From contig LS997563.1 in the NCBI GenBank assembly GCA_000469685.2, positions 2,686,781-2,750,780 on the forward strand: a stretch of 64,000 bases of DNA, in the 5' to 3' direction. This document shows, piece after piece, positions 36,490-48,632 of the stretch. The notes beneath the pieces are model-generated. The model ran no database searches and was not told where the DNA came from. It saw only the letters and a program-made list of their open reading frames with translations. The DNA is from Haemonchus contortus (Eukaryota > Nematoda > Chromadorea > Rhabditida > Trichostrongylidae). The position numbers and the translations under genes are program-made. The first letter of the stretch is position 1. Each line of letters begins with the position of its first letter.

Positions 36490-36740
36490 AGTGCGTCGTC
36501 CCGGCCAATCACGAAACAGTTGGCTTGTCGCCCATGTGTTGGTGCAGGATTGCGAAATCTCGCACTGCTCTCCGCACTTCGTCCAGGGGGATTATGTTGA
36601 CTAAGGGATCGGAGTGGAATTCTATCAACTTAAGCTCAAATTTTCGGGCTGGGACTGCTATTGTACTATTTAATCGACTGCCTGGCTCTCTTAAAGTAAT
36701 TAAGGAGTGTGAGCCGCGCTGTGCTAGATGATCGCTGCGT
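36490..36740 (+). mobile_element. LINE relic: C-terminal end of a reverse-transcriptase polyprotein
   Basis: The frame includes SRTALRTSSRG and FRAGTAIVLFNRLPGSLKVI, which matches the F-x-x-R ... x-W/F-N-x-LP pattern at the end of many non-LTR retrotransposon proteins. No upstream RT motif survives. Family assignment is open. Confidence 0.4.
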
Positions 36741-37204
36741 GATCAGATGATTATATTTTCAGATGAATCACCAAAGGATTTCAGAGCGGAGCGGCAAGCA
36801 AGCAGATTGGAGCGAGGAGTCGACGAGGTTCGGTGCCAGCAGACAGTAACCTCGGTTCCATCCCCATCCCTCAGGCGAACCCTGGCTATAACTACCATCT
36901 TTCCACGATCTCTCCCTGTGTGTGCCTTCGTTTCGATATAGTTTGGCATATGTTCATCATTATTTTCGAACTTTATTCCTTTATGAACTTTTTCCTTACT
37001 GCGGTGAATATTTTGTCTTTTTTGGTTGAATAGCAGATAAATAGGTGACAACCTAACGTTTCTTCACGGAAGCAGAAATGAAGCACGCTTGGCTACGCAC
37101 GCGAGCTTATTGGAGCATATTACGCCCTAGATTACATCTAAATCAGAAACTTAGGATTTGATTTGAGTAACATGACTAGTGCGCGATCATTTCATTCATC
37201 ACAT

Positions 37205-37569
37205 TGTAGTGTATAAGACTCTTGTTCTTACACTTGTGTCCAGAGTGAACACAGCATGACGGTAGAGTTTATTTAAAATAAGAAATAAACTCAAGAACGG
37301 AGTAAAGTAGTTGTCGAATGGACGATACAGTTGTCGAGTAGAGACAAGGAGGCCACTGCTGTAGACTTGGGACGACGAGGATATGGCGGGAACGACTGGT
37401 GGGCCCAATGCCCGCACCACTGAAAATAGATGTGAGGCCTCCCAAGAGGCAACACCTGCCTTTTATAGTGAGTTTCTGGCCCTCTTGATCTCCGGCAGGG
37501 AAGTTCCCTCGCGGTCCCTTGCGTGTGATTTTCTCAAACTTCCGTGACGAACCTGTCCTGATATCCACA
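37205..37569 (-). mobile_element. Probable solo LTR
   Basis: Read on the minus strand the 365-bp block starts TGTGGATATC and ends CACTACA, so it is TG...CA bounded. It has a TATA box in ACTATAAAAGGCAGG near the middle and AATAAA about 80 bases before the 3' end, the layout of a retrotransposon long terminal repeat. No gag or pol was recognised on either side, and no matching LTR or clear target duplication was found. Gypsy or BEL/Pao origin is undetermined. Confidence 0.5.
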
Positions 37570-37989
37570 CTATTGTTATTCCTTATAGGATAGAGAAAAC
37601 AGTATCATAAGGACATCATTGAGTGAAAAGGAGGCTATATGGTTGGATGGCTTCCTTCTCCTCTTCTTGACTGCTCCGTGCTATGAAGGATCATTTTGCC
37701 TCAACGTCACAATTAGGCCCTGTAAATAAATCTATATTCGCCCCGCGGTCGACACCTCAAACTTGGGTAATTAAAGTTTATGTTAATAAACATTAACACT
37801 CAATATCATTATAACAATCTAATTAGGAGAGGCCGCGATCAGTTAAGAAACAATGAATGTATGAGAAGGAGAAACTAATTAAAAGAACAATGTAAGAATG
37901 ACGTGCTGCTTCAGGTAGCTCCTTTTCATAGACGATTTCCCGCGCGATCACCGTTGACCTTCAAAAACCATGCGCTTTGACCCCCAGAC

Positions 37990-38250
37990 CTCTACAAAAT
38001 CAATATCAATAAACGTGAAATCGATACCGATGACAGTTACCGACCAACCGATGACTGAGGAAACATCAGTCCATTCTTGTATGCTATCAGGTATTTTGTA
38101 TGCAACAGGACTGTATTCAATCGAAACGTGAGAAAATACACCAGCAAGAAGAAAAACAACTTCGATTGTCGGCCAAAACATCATCAACGGAGAAAGAAAA
38201 CAAGAATAACCAAATTCTTCCTTTTGGTAGGTGAAATAACTGCTCAATAT
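37990..38250 (-). CDS. Possible exon of an SLC6-type (sodium-neurotransmitter symporter) membrane protein
   Basis: One minus frame reads WPTIEVVFLLAGVF, then SPVAYKIPDSIQEW and IGWSVTVIGI. The order hydrophobic helix, P-x-x-Y-x-x-P, W, I/V-G-W resembles the TM11-TM12 region of SLC6 carriers. Splice borders are not clear, no other SLC6 exon was recognised nearby, and the frame runs to a stop soon after. It may be a fragment or chance. Confidence 0.25.
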
Positions 38251-38359
38251 GTCAGTAGCGATCGCAAAACGCACCGAATTCTCACAAATACCTAGACAGA
38301 GAAAATGTAAGATATAGTAATTCGCCGAATCGCTAGAGGGAAAGGAGGAACACATTGAG

Positions 38360-40668
38360 GAACATAGTTTCGTAGTCCCTTTCAGCTCTTTATATGTACC
38401 ATGCTTTGTCGCGCGATAATGATCAACTTATAGATCATTTCCTTCCGACTATCGAATCAGCCAATCAGTGCAAGTCACGCCTTTCCGCGACATAGTTGTA
38501 AGATAAGTTACTCTTCAATTCTGAATCCTCTAACGGATTCAGTAGTAATGAACCAGAACTCGCTCTTGAATGAAAATGCGGGAGTTCACTTGAGTATCTT
38601 TAGGAAAGACTCAGTTCAACTACACAATAGTATACTCGCGAGCGTAGATATGAAGCTTGGGATAACATTCCCCGAAATCATTCTTTCGCTACCGCAAAAG
38701 GGTTGAAGTCACCCGTTTTTTTTCTTTTGACGGAAAGGAATAGGACTGATGGTTGGATCAGAATGTTGGGACACGAATGGCATAGTCTGCCAACAAGTGA
38801 TTTTCTCGTTTTTTTCACACATTGTTTGGCATCGTTCGATGTCTGAGTGGAAAAAGTTGTCTGACATTGAAGATGTTCCATTTTCAGTGAAGATTCTGTG
38901 TTTCGGCTTCGCCATGTCTTCTCTTTGTTGCTGTCTTCAGGGGGAAGGATAAGGTGGGGATCAATACCAAAGATTTGTTTGACATCTATCAGAGAGCAGC
39001 GCTGAGCGCGGAGCGTTGAGCGTTTTGTTGACACCACGATAACGCACGGCTGGACGGTAATAATATCTTGACCGAGTTTTTACAAGCTGCCATATGAAAT
39101 GCATGGGCAATCTTGGAAAGAATCAAGACGGAGAAGACAATTTTAAAAAGAGTAAATCAGGAAGAATTGTTCATGAACGGTTAAACTTGCAATTGTTCTT
39201 GTCGTGAGTGGTTCGCAGAATAGGTCAGAATACGAATATGTATTGTGAAATCACTGCTGGCGATATTAAACTACTAACAATAAGGCGAAAGAACTGTACA
39301 CAGCTTTGTTTAGTAAACAACATGCTCCAATGCAAAGACCGTCAGCGGTGATGCGGACGCTAACGAGGTTCCAACGCAGCGCTCTCATCGCCGTACTTTG
39401 AAAGCATTCATTCTCAGGTTTCTCGAATTGAGTTTAGTTGTACCCAGTCAATGGGAAGAATAAGGCTTTTTGGCGTGCGTTCACCTTTTACGAAGCAGGA
39501 ATGGGGAAAAGTAATATGGGTTCATGCGAAGGGAATTCAATCCGCCCACTTTGGTCTGATGTCCATAAAAGGAGGAGTGCAGTACGTACAAATTCTTCTT
39601 TATTGCAGTACGAGCACATCGAAGAGACCTTTTGTTTACAGCCACTTTTAACAAGAGAAGTGGATAACTCCTTTAACCCTGAGAGAAACGTCTGGAAATG
39701 CTGACATAAAGTACGAACCTCGTTTATATGACTACTATGTAACAAACATTAACCTGAACAAATTCTCAAATCTCAACCGTGAACGGTAGAAGAACAGACT
39801 AAATTTTGAAAATAACCTTCAACTCGAACATATTCATGATCACAGTTGCAATAAGGTTAGAATGCAGAAGAGAGCAATCGGTTTCACGGGGGAAATCACA
39901 TTCTACTTGAAAAGAACTTATTTAAAAGCAATGAAAGAGAATGTATGGAGCATGCTGCTGCGCAAACTAATGAAAATCATTCTGTAGGGATCATAAAAGT
40001 GGTCATTTCTCATTATGGTTTTGCTTCTATAGAGGAACGGCGTCATGACAGATGCTTACAACAAACGTACCTATTTTCCCTACTTATGCGAATACACAAT
40101 AAAGTGTTTGGATAAGTAATTAGTGAATAACAACAAGCAGGTGTCACGTCACATGGGTGAAGACATCCAAGGGAACAATGTTGTTTACCGAGATGATAAA
40201 GAGCACCAAAAAACGGTTTTACTAATTCAAAAGGGGTTTGCACAGTTATCATAAAATTGAAACACTGTGTCATGATCGATAGAGAAGACACTCTGAATAT
40301 CACTGAACACTGATGATTGCCTGAAAAACGACGCAGTAGTATGTCTACAGTCGACTACTGGCTTAATTCTCGAACTCACCTCGATGCTGACCTTGTCGAT
40401 ATCGGTGTGCAGCTTGGAACTAACTCGTCCTGAACGACTATAGACGGTAGAACACCGTTATACGACCGTGTTCGCAGTGGTGCTTTGGCAGGAACGTTCA
40501 TATTATGTGATGTAGCACTAGCCACCGATTGCCCCCTAGATCGTAAACCTGAAAAATGGCATTCGAGTGATGTTTCAAACCTAGGGCAGTGACTGGCAAT
40601 AACTTCTAGAGGAGTTTCGGGGAGAGGAAACGAATTTCTCTATTTTTCATGATAAAAATTGTCTCTGT
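38360..40668. other. No gene recognised
   Basis: A minus frame at 39037-38678 (119 codons) and a shifted one inside it contain a few cysteines but no domain I know. Confidence 0.4.
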
Positions 40669-40990
40669 GATGTCTGACTAGTATGAGCACCAAGCATAGC
40701 ACGGGGGACGCTGTTAGGCCGAAAAATGGTCAAGACAGGGCTTAACAAAGGCCCAAATCCGGCCCGGCCGACGTACACAGCCAAAGGCAAACGAGTTCTG
40801 ACGAAGTTGAAAAGGCTGTAGAGGTTACACCATCGAACCGGGAGGAACACGTTGCACGCAAGAAGCTTACTGTAGCCAGCTGTACGCAATGATACACAAG
40901 TTTGGACAGCTCGTCCAAATAGACCTTTCATGCATTTTTTGTCGTCACTTCTCGTCGAACATCTTATTTTAGTACTTTTTTGAAGCCTTA
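40669..40990 (+). repeat. Dispersed repeat family R, copy 1
   Basis: Shares with the other copies a GACGCTGTTAGGCCGAAAAA head, GACGAGTTCTGACGA in the middle and a TTTTTTGAAGCCTTATAT tail. On the minus strand it is open for 94 codons (40931-40647). The family is unrecognised. Orientation here is arbitrary. Confidence 0.7.
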
Positions 40991-41268
40991 TATTTCTCTA
41001 GACACGACTACTTTCGCGTTCTCTTTGCCGCTTCAAATAACCCAAAAGATCCGAAGCGACAGTGCTGCATGGACAGGGTTTTCGATTGCTGGCCACCGGT
41101 GGGCGTGCTATAAAACCAGTACAATCGCTAAGACCTCTCAGAAACAACTTTTACCGTCAAGCATGCCCTTAATGTTAATCCGCTTGCAACAAAGCGTCGC
41201 CCTACAAAAGCCTGCTAGCACCCGCAAATAGCACTTTCGAAAAGAGAAGTTCTTCTATTGTTCCGACA

Positions 41269-41274
41269 TTTATT
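41269..41274 (-). terminator. AATAAA polyadenylation signal of membrane-protein gene 1
   Basis: The minus strand carries a perfect AATAAA about 86 bases after the TGA at 41360. This distance is ordinary for a nematode 3' UTR, and it supports the short fifth exon as the real end. Confidence 0.6.
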
Positions 41275-41359
41275 GTTAAAGGACTACCTAAAGACATACT
41301 GAACTACATCAAAAGATCTGGTTCACTTTCTTTTTTTAAGCTCTTTGTGTAAGGATTAT

Positions 41360-42910
41360 TCAAGACATGGGCAATGCTGAATTTGCGGAAAAACTACTCA
41401 CTGAAATAACTTGTACTTCTTGCTCTCTTAGCAGCAAGTTTTGCTAAACTGTTGGCTTTGATATCCGCCAATAGGTTCTGAGCCCTCTTTTTGGCTTCCC
41501 TGGAAAAGTCGTATGAAACGTAGGCATGTATGACCATCCAAACATTCTGAAGCAGACATCACCTCATCGACTTCCTGTGCCTTAGCGTCTCTTCATGCTC
41601 AACCCGCATTTGCATTGAAGAAAGAAGTGTAACAACCTGTAAAGACAATTCGTGACCCAGGTATAAGCAGAAAGTCCATCAGATTTATCTCATGTATACT
41701 ACGACACTCTAAGGTTTAGTATCCAAAGATTCTTGCCCTCGGCTCTCACACCCAGTGTCACTCGCCTTCACTTCCATGATTTCGCTAGTGTGGGTGGCGA
41801 ATTTTTTGTTCATACGCCCAGAGTACACCCTGCGGCGTTCGCAAAGCGCCTCCATTTATTCTATTACATCCCCTTTAGCAGCAAGATGTCTCATATTTCC
41901 CTCGAACGCACACAAGATTAGTCCGTAGCAAGGATTATCCTGGGCGCAAACCGCAAACCTCAGCTATCCCCTTTAAAAGATGGGATCTCCGCTCCACCTA
42001 TTGCTGCAATGGTTGGGAAACGTTCATTGTACCGTTGCCGCTAAAATACGACAGTTCCAATTGTTAAGAACAAAGTTTCAGCGTTGATGTTTAGAAAAGA
42101 AAGGATTCAATCCCAATATGATTCTTATATTCGGTGGCTTAACCAATAAAAATACCTGCTCATCCAACGATTCTTTTGATTTTATCGAACGGACCATTAA
42201 CAAAATTATGATTGAAGCGAATAGACCCAGGATCACTGATGTGTAGATATCAGCACCAGCGAGATTTTGCTGCAATTGAAAAATTACGCCACAGTTGAAT
42301 GCTCAAAGCGAGAGAAGGGGAGTGGAAGGAGGGGGGGGGGCGTTCACCTGGACGACTGGGGATATGAATAGGAATGAATCTTGCGGGGTACGAATGAGGC
42401 CACTGCGACGTGTCTGCCCTACAGGCATAGTGAATCAAATTATTTTTTAATTTTCAGAGAGTTTTCGCGTTTCTAATTCTAAACTCGGCTTCCTTCCCCT
42501 TCCCTCATTCCACTATTCCCCTAAAATGGAAAGGGAGTTGGCAAAAATGGCTTTCGATTTCAGGTGTTCCAACACTCTCTACCTTGATTTTTCTCCATCC
42601 ACCTCCACCCCGGCTCTCATTTTGGAGTGCAAACCCCCAAATTTTCCATAACGATTTCGTCTCTGGGTAAAATATCGCAAAAAATCTCAAATTCAAGTGT
42701 GTGGGAAGGTTCGCCCATTACAGAAAAATTCGAGAGATCGCGGCTCACCTCTGATTTTTTATATTCAGTCCATAGGCGGTTATTGACAATGCGAGCGACG
42801 CTAAGTAACTGTTGGCAACAAGAAGCATTAAGATCCGCCATGTAATTACGTTTTTCTGTCACAGATAGAGGAAATACATATGCAGATGAATTTAGTGGAT
42901 GATCCTTCAT
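41360..42910 (-). CDS. Small single-pass membrane protein, KCNE/MiRP (MPS)-like candidate, paralogue 1; 5 exons, 154 aa
   Basis: Exons: 42910-42749, 42269-42156, 41636-41563, 41499-41402, 41376-41360; 465 nt with phases 0,0,2,1 joining cleanly and a TGA stop. The protein has an N-terminal ectodomain of about 60 residues with two N-glycosylation sequons (N7 NSS, N28 NAS), a hydrophobic helix at 62-80 (SVILGLFASIIILLMV), the basic juxtamembrane motif RSIKSKES, then charged helical segments rich in Arg/Lys/Glu. There is no signal peptide, so type III (N-out) topology is likely. Size, sequons and juxtamembrane pattern resemble KCNE/MiRP potassium-channel accessory subunits (MPS proteins of C. elegans), but I cannot align them, so function is a hypothesis. 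The gene model itself is well supported by the paralogue at 54-58 kb. Confidence 0.7.
42331..42340 (+). repeat. Poly-G tract, 10 G, in an intron
   Basis: It lies within intron 1 of membrane-protein gene 1 (between 42270 and 42748), after a purine-rich stretch. Confidence 0.85.
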
Positions 42911-42946
42911 AATTGCATCCAAAAAGGTATTCCGAGAAGCAGTCGT

Positions 42947-42956
42947 CTGAAAGAAA
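42947..42956 (-). promoter_or_regulatory. Candidate spliced-leader acceptor for membrane-protein gene 1
   Basis: The minus strand reads TTTTCTTTCAG ending just before 42946. The ATG at 42910 follows after a 36-base leader. The leader frame has no in-frame ATG before this one, which decides the start. Trans-splicing is an inference from position and consensus. Confidence 0.5.
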
Positions 42957-43439
42957 ATTTTAAAAATCCGGGCATCTTCAATATATAACGTAACAACTCA
43001 AGACGGCTATCACATAAAAGAGGACAGGCCAATTGGTGTTGATTGAACTGAAAAGCGCTACGTATTTTATTCCTATCCTGTGTGCCATCGTGAACATTCG
43101 GTTATAAAATAACTGACAAGGGCAGCCGGTGCTCCAGGAACCCAGGCAGCCAGAGGAAACGGGATGACGTCAATGAACCTTCAGCCACAGCACAAACTTT
43201 ATTTCCGCACTTCTAATACTGCACTTATCCCCATTAGAACGTATACCAATAAGGCTGTGGCGAATGAGCGAGTTATAGGCTGCATTTCCAACTCCCCAAA
43301 CTTCTAGAAGCATTGAAGGCTCGGTTTACGAAAATTCCAGGGAATTTAGATTTAGACTAAAAATGGAAGCGATTGTCCAGAATAGCGCAGAAGTTGCAAA
43401 GAATGAACAAAAATCGGCGTCAGATGAATACAAGGCTTC

Positions 43440-43728
43440 AAAAAGTGGTAAAATCAGGGGTTGGGCAAGAATGTGACGACAAGAGTTGCATGGGAGTTGG
43501 TTTTGGACGAGTTGCCCAGCCGTGTTTTCCATTGCGTGGAGCTATAATAGCTACAGTAAGCTACCTGCATGCAATGTGTGCGTCCCATTGCGGATGGGGC
43601 AACTTCTACAGCCTTAAGAACGTCGTGAGAGCTCACTCGCCTCGGCTGCGTTCGTCGGCTAAGCAGGTTTGGGCTCTTATTATGCCCTGTCTAGCTCCTT
43701 TTCTACCCAATAGCGTCTAGAGACATTC
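43440..43728 (-). repeat. Dispersed repeat family R, copy 2
   Basis: The reverse complement matches copy 1 through GACGAACGCAGCC, AAGGCTGTAGAAG and CTTACTGTAGC. In family minus sense it is open for about 75 codons, in the same frame as copy 1 (shared pattern R-x-x-x-x-YSL-x-x-V-R). Confidence 0.65.
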
Positions 43729-45960
43729 GATGTATAGACATTGAATGAGCTTTTCTGTCAGTAGCGCTCATAGGATCCCTTTCTCTTGACAGACAAATGA
43801 CATGAAAGGGTGACCTGATCACGAAATGCATATCTCTTTCAGACATGCATAAAACTTTTCCAGTCTTCACCATGTAACGCACAATGTTCTAATCATCGGT
43901 GCGGTAAGAAAAACTAAAGAAAGTTCAGCTAATTTTCTCCAAACCCACACAAACCCATAATAATGTGAATGCATATCTCACAATTAAGTAACAGCTGCTT
44001 TTTAAGTGGAGCATTCACCTGCATGAAAAGATACATTCGATCGTCATCACAGAAATGACAGGAGCAGGACGAGCAGACCCTTGGCATCACGATTTTTAAT
44101 TTTTTTAATCAGTCTAGGTGACTATTTCCCACCTAAATGGCTGTAACTCCTTACAATGCTGTTGCTGAGCACTTGAGAGTTAAAGCGGGGCTGGCGGAGT
44201 AAAGTAAGTAATTGTGAGGTGGTTTCGGCAGCTGGTTTAGTGTCTTTCATAGCTGGTAAGTATTCTAACTTTGTCACGAAATGGGTAACCCCGAAATGTG
44301 CATTTGACTGCTACTCAGTAAGCGGTACACTAAGAATGAAATAAACTTGCCCTTTGCATTAAAATTGTACTTCCCCAGGAAGTCTTCGTCCAGAGGAAGC
44401 CCCAGATGTGCGCCCTTGGTGAATCCTTCGAAAATTATTTCAAGAGTTAAAAATCTAGAATATCGCTTTCGATTTCCCGAGTTAAGCGATTTCCAATACG
44501 AACTGCCGATCTACACAAGAGCAAAAATCATATAAGAACTAGCAGGTTCAATCACCAGCATTCTGGGAGGTAAGGGCATTATCCCAGACCGACTGCTTTT
44601 TCCCATGAAATGAGATTGTTCGCACTCTGGAAAGGTGATAAAATTTCAGCTGCGTGCGAATGTAGTCAGTTTAGACATTGGGTATGGTAGTTACCTAGGT
44701 AATTTCCTATGAATCTATAATTGGACTCATCTCTACCGAACGCAGAACCTAATCAGCCTCATCGCATAAATTAAGGAGTTTGTAACAAGCGAAGTTTTTA
44801 AACGTTCAGAAAATCATCGTCACTGAAATCGAGGTCGGCCGTTCATCGAAGTTGTTCGAAACTTATCTGTGACTTTTTATTTTCATTTTCTCAGAATTGG
44901 TCTGATGTCACTCCTGATTGAGGAAATGCGCAGGTGCTAAGTGCCTGCTGGGCGGAGATAGTCGAAAATTGTAAGTCGTGGCTTGGGATTACGCTCAGAA
45001 AAGGACCCCTTGGGCAGCCCTCGAGATGATAACGATATCATCGTCAGGCCTAAGCCGATAAAGCTGCTGTTGAGGAACATCTATCACAACAACATGTTAG
45101 TTATTTATGAAAGCACATCTAGATGTATTAAGATTTATTTACCAAATGATCCAAAAGGCTCCTCAAGTGGCGTATGACGTTTTGATAGGGATGTATTTAG
45201 AGAAACGCTATCTCTCGACTCCAGTCGCTGTTAAGTAGTATTGAAGATGCGAGAGCTACAACAAGGAAGAGTTATTCAGTTCTTTCAATCAGAGTCGGTG
45301 CAACTTATTTGTAGAAAACCATCTTGCGAAGAAAGAAAACGAAGCAGGCTATGCTCCATCACATGGCTAATCTTCAGATGAGAGCAGATCGAGCGGCTCT
45401 AACCTCTTTAGCTGTGTTCAATACATTCATGTCAGCAATACAAAGGAAATCAACAGACAATTGAGAACCTAGGAGGAGCAATGCGCGATACATGTTGACT
45501 CTAGAAGAGATTCTGTCGCAGGTTGATTCCAGAGGGGGGAGAGAGGGAACCTCAGGGACCATTGTTTTTTGTGAGTTGAGCCTTGAAAATCTGTTGCTAG
45601 AAAGAAGCAGATTAACCTTTACATAGTCTTTTCTACAAAGGCACAATTGACGATGAATTTTCTTGAGTGGTATCACATTTTCCGAGCAGATGTCACATTT
45701 TTTATATCTGCATCACTCGTATCAGTCGTTCTTGATGGCTTTATGTGCCCGGAGGTATATTTTTTCACGAAACAGCTTGTTGTAGTTATATGACAGCTAT
45801 ATACATATACGTAGCCATGACGTTTCATTTTTATAGCTTTTATTGGACCGCTGAATACCTTGTGATCGGAAGAATAAGTGAATGAGCCTGAGTTAGCCTT
45901 CGGGTGACTTTCGTGTCGCTGGCTGATATCCTGCTATATATAACGCGCCAAGTGTGTCTG
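43729..45960. other. No gene recognised
   Basis: A 100-codon minus frame at 45676-45374 lacks family signals. The rest is AT-rich and featureless. Confidence 0.4.
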
Positions 45961-45998
45961 TTGGTTTGTCTGTCTGTCCGTGTGTGTGTGTGTGTGTT
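45961..45998 (+). repeat. (TCTG)/(TG)n microsatellite
   Basis: GTCTGTCTGTCCG followed by an unbroken TG run leads directly into the first unit of the 128-bp array. Confidence 0.9.
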
Positions 45999-45999
45999 T

Positions 46000-46930
46000 G
46001 ACCGGAAATTCATAACTCCGGTTCCCGTTGACCTAGAGAGTTCAAATTTGGTAGGAGTACAGGCGGCGGGATAGGAACACTAATGGTTGGTGGCGGGACC
46101 GGACTCCGCCCACAGGGGGCGGGGTTTGTGCGAAATAATTGTGTGAGCGGAAAGTCATAACTACTGTCCCCGAGAACCTAAAGCGCTCAAACTTGGTAGG
46201 AGAACCTAAGATAGGATGGGGACGCTTATAATGGGTGGCAGGATTGAGCTCCGCCCACAATGGGCGGGGTTTGGGCGAAAATTCATAACTCCTATCCCTG
46301 TGGACCTAAAGCGCTCAAACTTGGTAGGAGTGTAGGCTGCAGCATGAAAACACTCATGGTGGATGGCGGGGCCGGACTCCACCCACAGGGGGCGGGGTTT
46401 GTGCGGAAAAACATAACTGCAGTTCCCGTGGACCTAGAGTGCCCAAATTTGGTAGGAGTACCCAAGATAGGATGGGAACGCTTATAATGGGTGGCAGGAT
46501 CGAGCTCCGCCCACAAGGGGCGGAGTTTGTGTGGAAGACTTAAACTTGGACCTAGAGCATTCAACTTTGGTAGGAGTACAGGCGGCAGGATGGTAACAAT
46601 TATGGTGGGTAGCAAAACCGGACTCCGCCAACAAGGGGCGGGGTTTGGGCAGAAATTCATAACTCCTCTCCCTGTGAACCTAGAAAGTTCAAATTTGGCA
46701 TGAGCACAGGCGGCAGGATGGGAACACTTATGCCGGGTGGCAGGACCGGACTCCGCCCACAATGGGTGGGGTTCGAGCGGAAAATCATAACTCCTCCAAG
46801 GGCGAGGCTTGCAGAGAAATGTCAAATGAACCTAGAGCGACCAAACTCGGTAGGAATACAAGAGGCAGGATATGAACACTGATGATAGGATGCAAGACTA
46901 AATTCCTTCCCAAAGGGCTGGGTGTGAATG
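46000..46930 (+). repeat. Tandem array, period about 128 bp, 7 units, next to a (TG)n tract
   Basis: Units contain CATAACT, then CCTAGAG-x-GTTCAAATTTGGTAGGAG, GGCGGGATGGGAACAC and GGACTCCGCCCACA with GGGGCGGGGTTTG. CATAACT recurs at 46011, 46155, 46284, 46412, 46658 and 46786, with one unit lacking it, so the usual spacing is 120-129 bp. The right end decays by about 46930. A GTCTGTCTGTCCG plus (TG)9 microsatellite abuts the left end. Strongylids have such microsatellite-linked repeats (TcREP, HcREP1; the latter I recall as 128 bp); membership is inferred, not aligned. Confidence 0.85.
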
Positions 46931-47212
46931 GATACCGTTAGTTCGGACCCAGACCGTTGAAACTTGAAGGCACAGGGAGTTGGCTGGGAACATTGATGGA
47001 GCTAACATAGTAGACTCAGCCGCGATGAAGTCTCTGAATACTTTTTTCTTTGAATAAGCGCATTTGTGATATTATGCGATGTTCCATTCGGACACAGCGA
47101 AGATGGCTTACAGAAAAAATCACTCTTAATTCGAAGCTAATATGAGGGTGTAGAGCTTTCAAAAAAAAAGGAGAATCCGAAGTGTTGTTTACGCATAGCA
47201 AATTTCTCACAG

Positions 47213-47292
47213 GAAGGAGGAGCGCCCGGCGTAGCCGGACGAACCCGTAAGAAGGAGGGAAGCCCGGCGTTAGCTGGGCGGCCCGACTGGTC
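47213..47292. repeat. Two-copy GC-rich hairpin repeat
   Basis: GAAGGAGGAGCGCCCGGCGTAGCCGGACG and a near copy 42 bases later; each has a small CCGGCG-x-x-x-CCGG type hairpin. Role unknown. Confidence 0.6.
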
Positions 47293-48388
47293 AGGATATA
47301 AGGAAGGTATGGAAGGTGTCAGTTGTGCGGTCTAGCCAGCTTTGTATTTCTTTCAAACATTTTTCAATTACCAGGTAGACAAAGTACATTGGTGGTTCTT
47401 GAAAGAAAAGGTAATAGCTTCTTCGTTATTTCCAAAATTAGTATGTCCTCCAAAGACGAGGCCCACAAGTTGCTTCAGAGTCGAATATCTGTCAATGAAA
47501 GGCGAAAGGATATTTCCTGGGAAGCCTAGGTCACTAATTACTTGTTGAACCGCTTGTTACCGGGTCTTATTCGTTCATGCTAATTCATAGCTAAGGAAGA
47601 TCAGCAGGTTATGAAGGGGAAATTCATTAAAGGAAAAAAGAATTCGCTCTCCTTGAGATTATATTAATTTCCCCCTTTAAATTGATTACAATAAAGTAAT
47701 AATGAGAATCTCAAAATTATTTAACAGATTGCCAAGCTCATCGAGACAATAAGTGAACGAATAGCAACTTAGAGTTACTGCTGAGAACTTAGGTCGATTG
47801 GAGGGGCAAATTAGAGCAGCTGCAAGAATATGAAGTAAAAGTAATGTGAACGGGAGGCGTTGTCAAGGCTCCGCCTCAGAGTTGTGACGTCGCAAATGTT
47901 CCCTCAACACGTCACACTTATCATCGAACCTTCCGTTTGTAGCTCATGCCTTTGTAGCCTCCTTGGGCACTCATGTCTCAGGTAATTTTGATTGAATGAA
48001 ATAATTTCAAGCATGTAAAAACGACTTTATCAGCTCAATCAATTGCTGGCATGTTCACGGCATGGCACGAATGTAATGGTTGCATGCTTGTGTAGAAAAG
48101 TACCTTCATTTGTAAGAGAATATTTCAACATGTACTTAGCACCATCGATACGTTGCAGTTCGCTATGCAAAATCTTATCGGGATGTTCTATTACAAGCAG
48201 AATATTTGAGCCCTGAATGGGCATATTATTAGAACTCAATGCCAACTGTTACTGCCAAAGACTCATGACTCCATTACTTAAGCATGATGGCGTGCCTATC
48301 ATAGGTATTTGCTATTTGTTCAAAGCAGCTGACAAACGAAAGATTTATTTCACTGTTGGTGGGAGCAACTGTGACAATACAGAATAAG

Positions 48389-48632
48389 GGATGCTGTCGG
48401 GTCGAAAAAAGGCCAGTATAGGGCCTATGAAGAGCTATAAAACAGGCTTAGCCGACATACCCTTCCAAGATGGACGAGTTCTCACGACATGCAGAGTGAA
48501 AAATTGTACCAGCCAGACACATACGTTTGAACACCGAATGCCCCTTTCCATACAACATCTGTCGTCACATTCTCGTCCAGCCCTAATTCTACATTTTACT
48601 ACTTTTTTGAAACCTTATATTGCTCTGTTTAT
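48389..48632 (+). repeat. Dispersed repeat family R, copy 3
   Basis: GATGCTGTCGGGTCGAAAAA at the start, GACGAGTTCTCACGACATG in the middle and ACTTTTTTGAAACCTTATAT at the end align with copy 1. About 60 bp of the middle are missing. Confidence 0.65.

Noticed and set aside
46292..46825. 177-codon minus frame (and several plus frames) in the 128-bp array
   Set aside because: The frame stays open because the repeat unit lacks stops in that phase; the protein is itself just a repeat of the unit.
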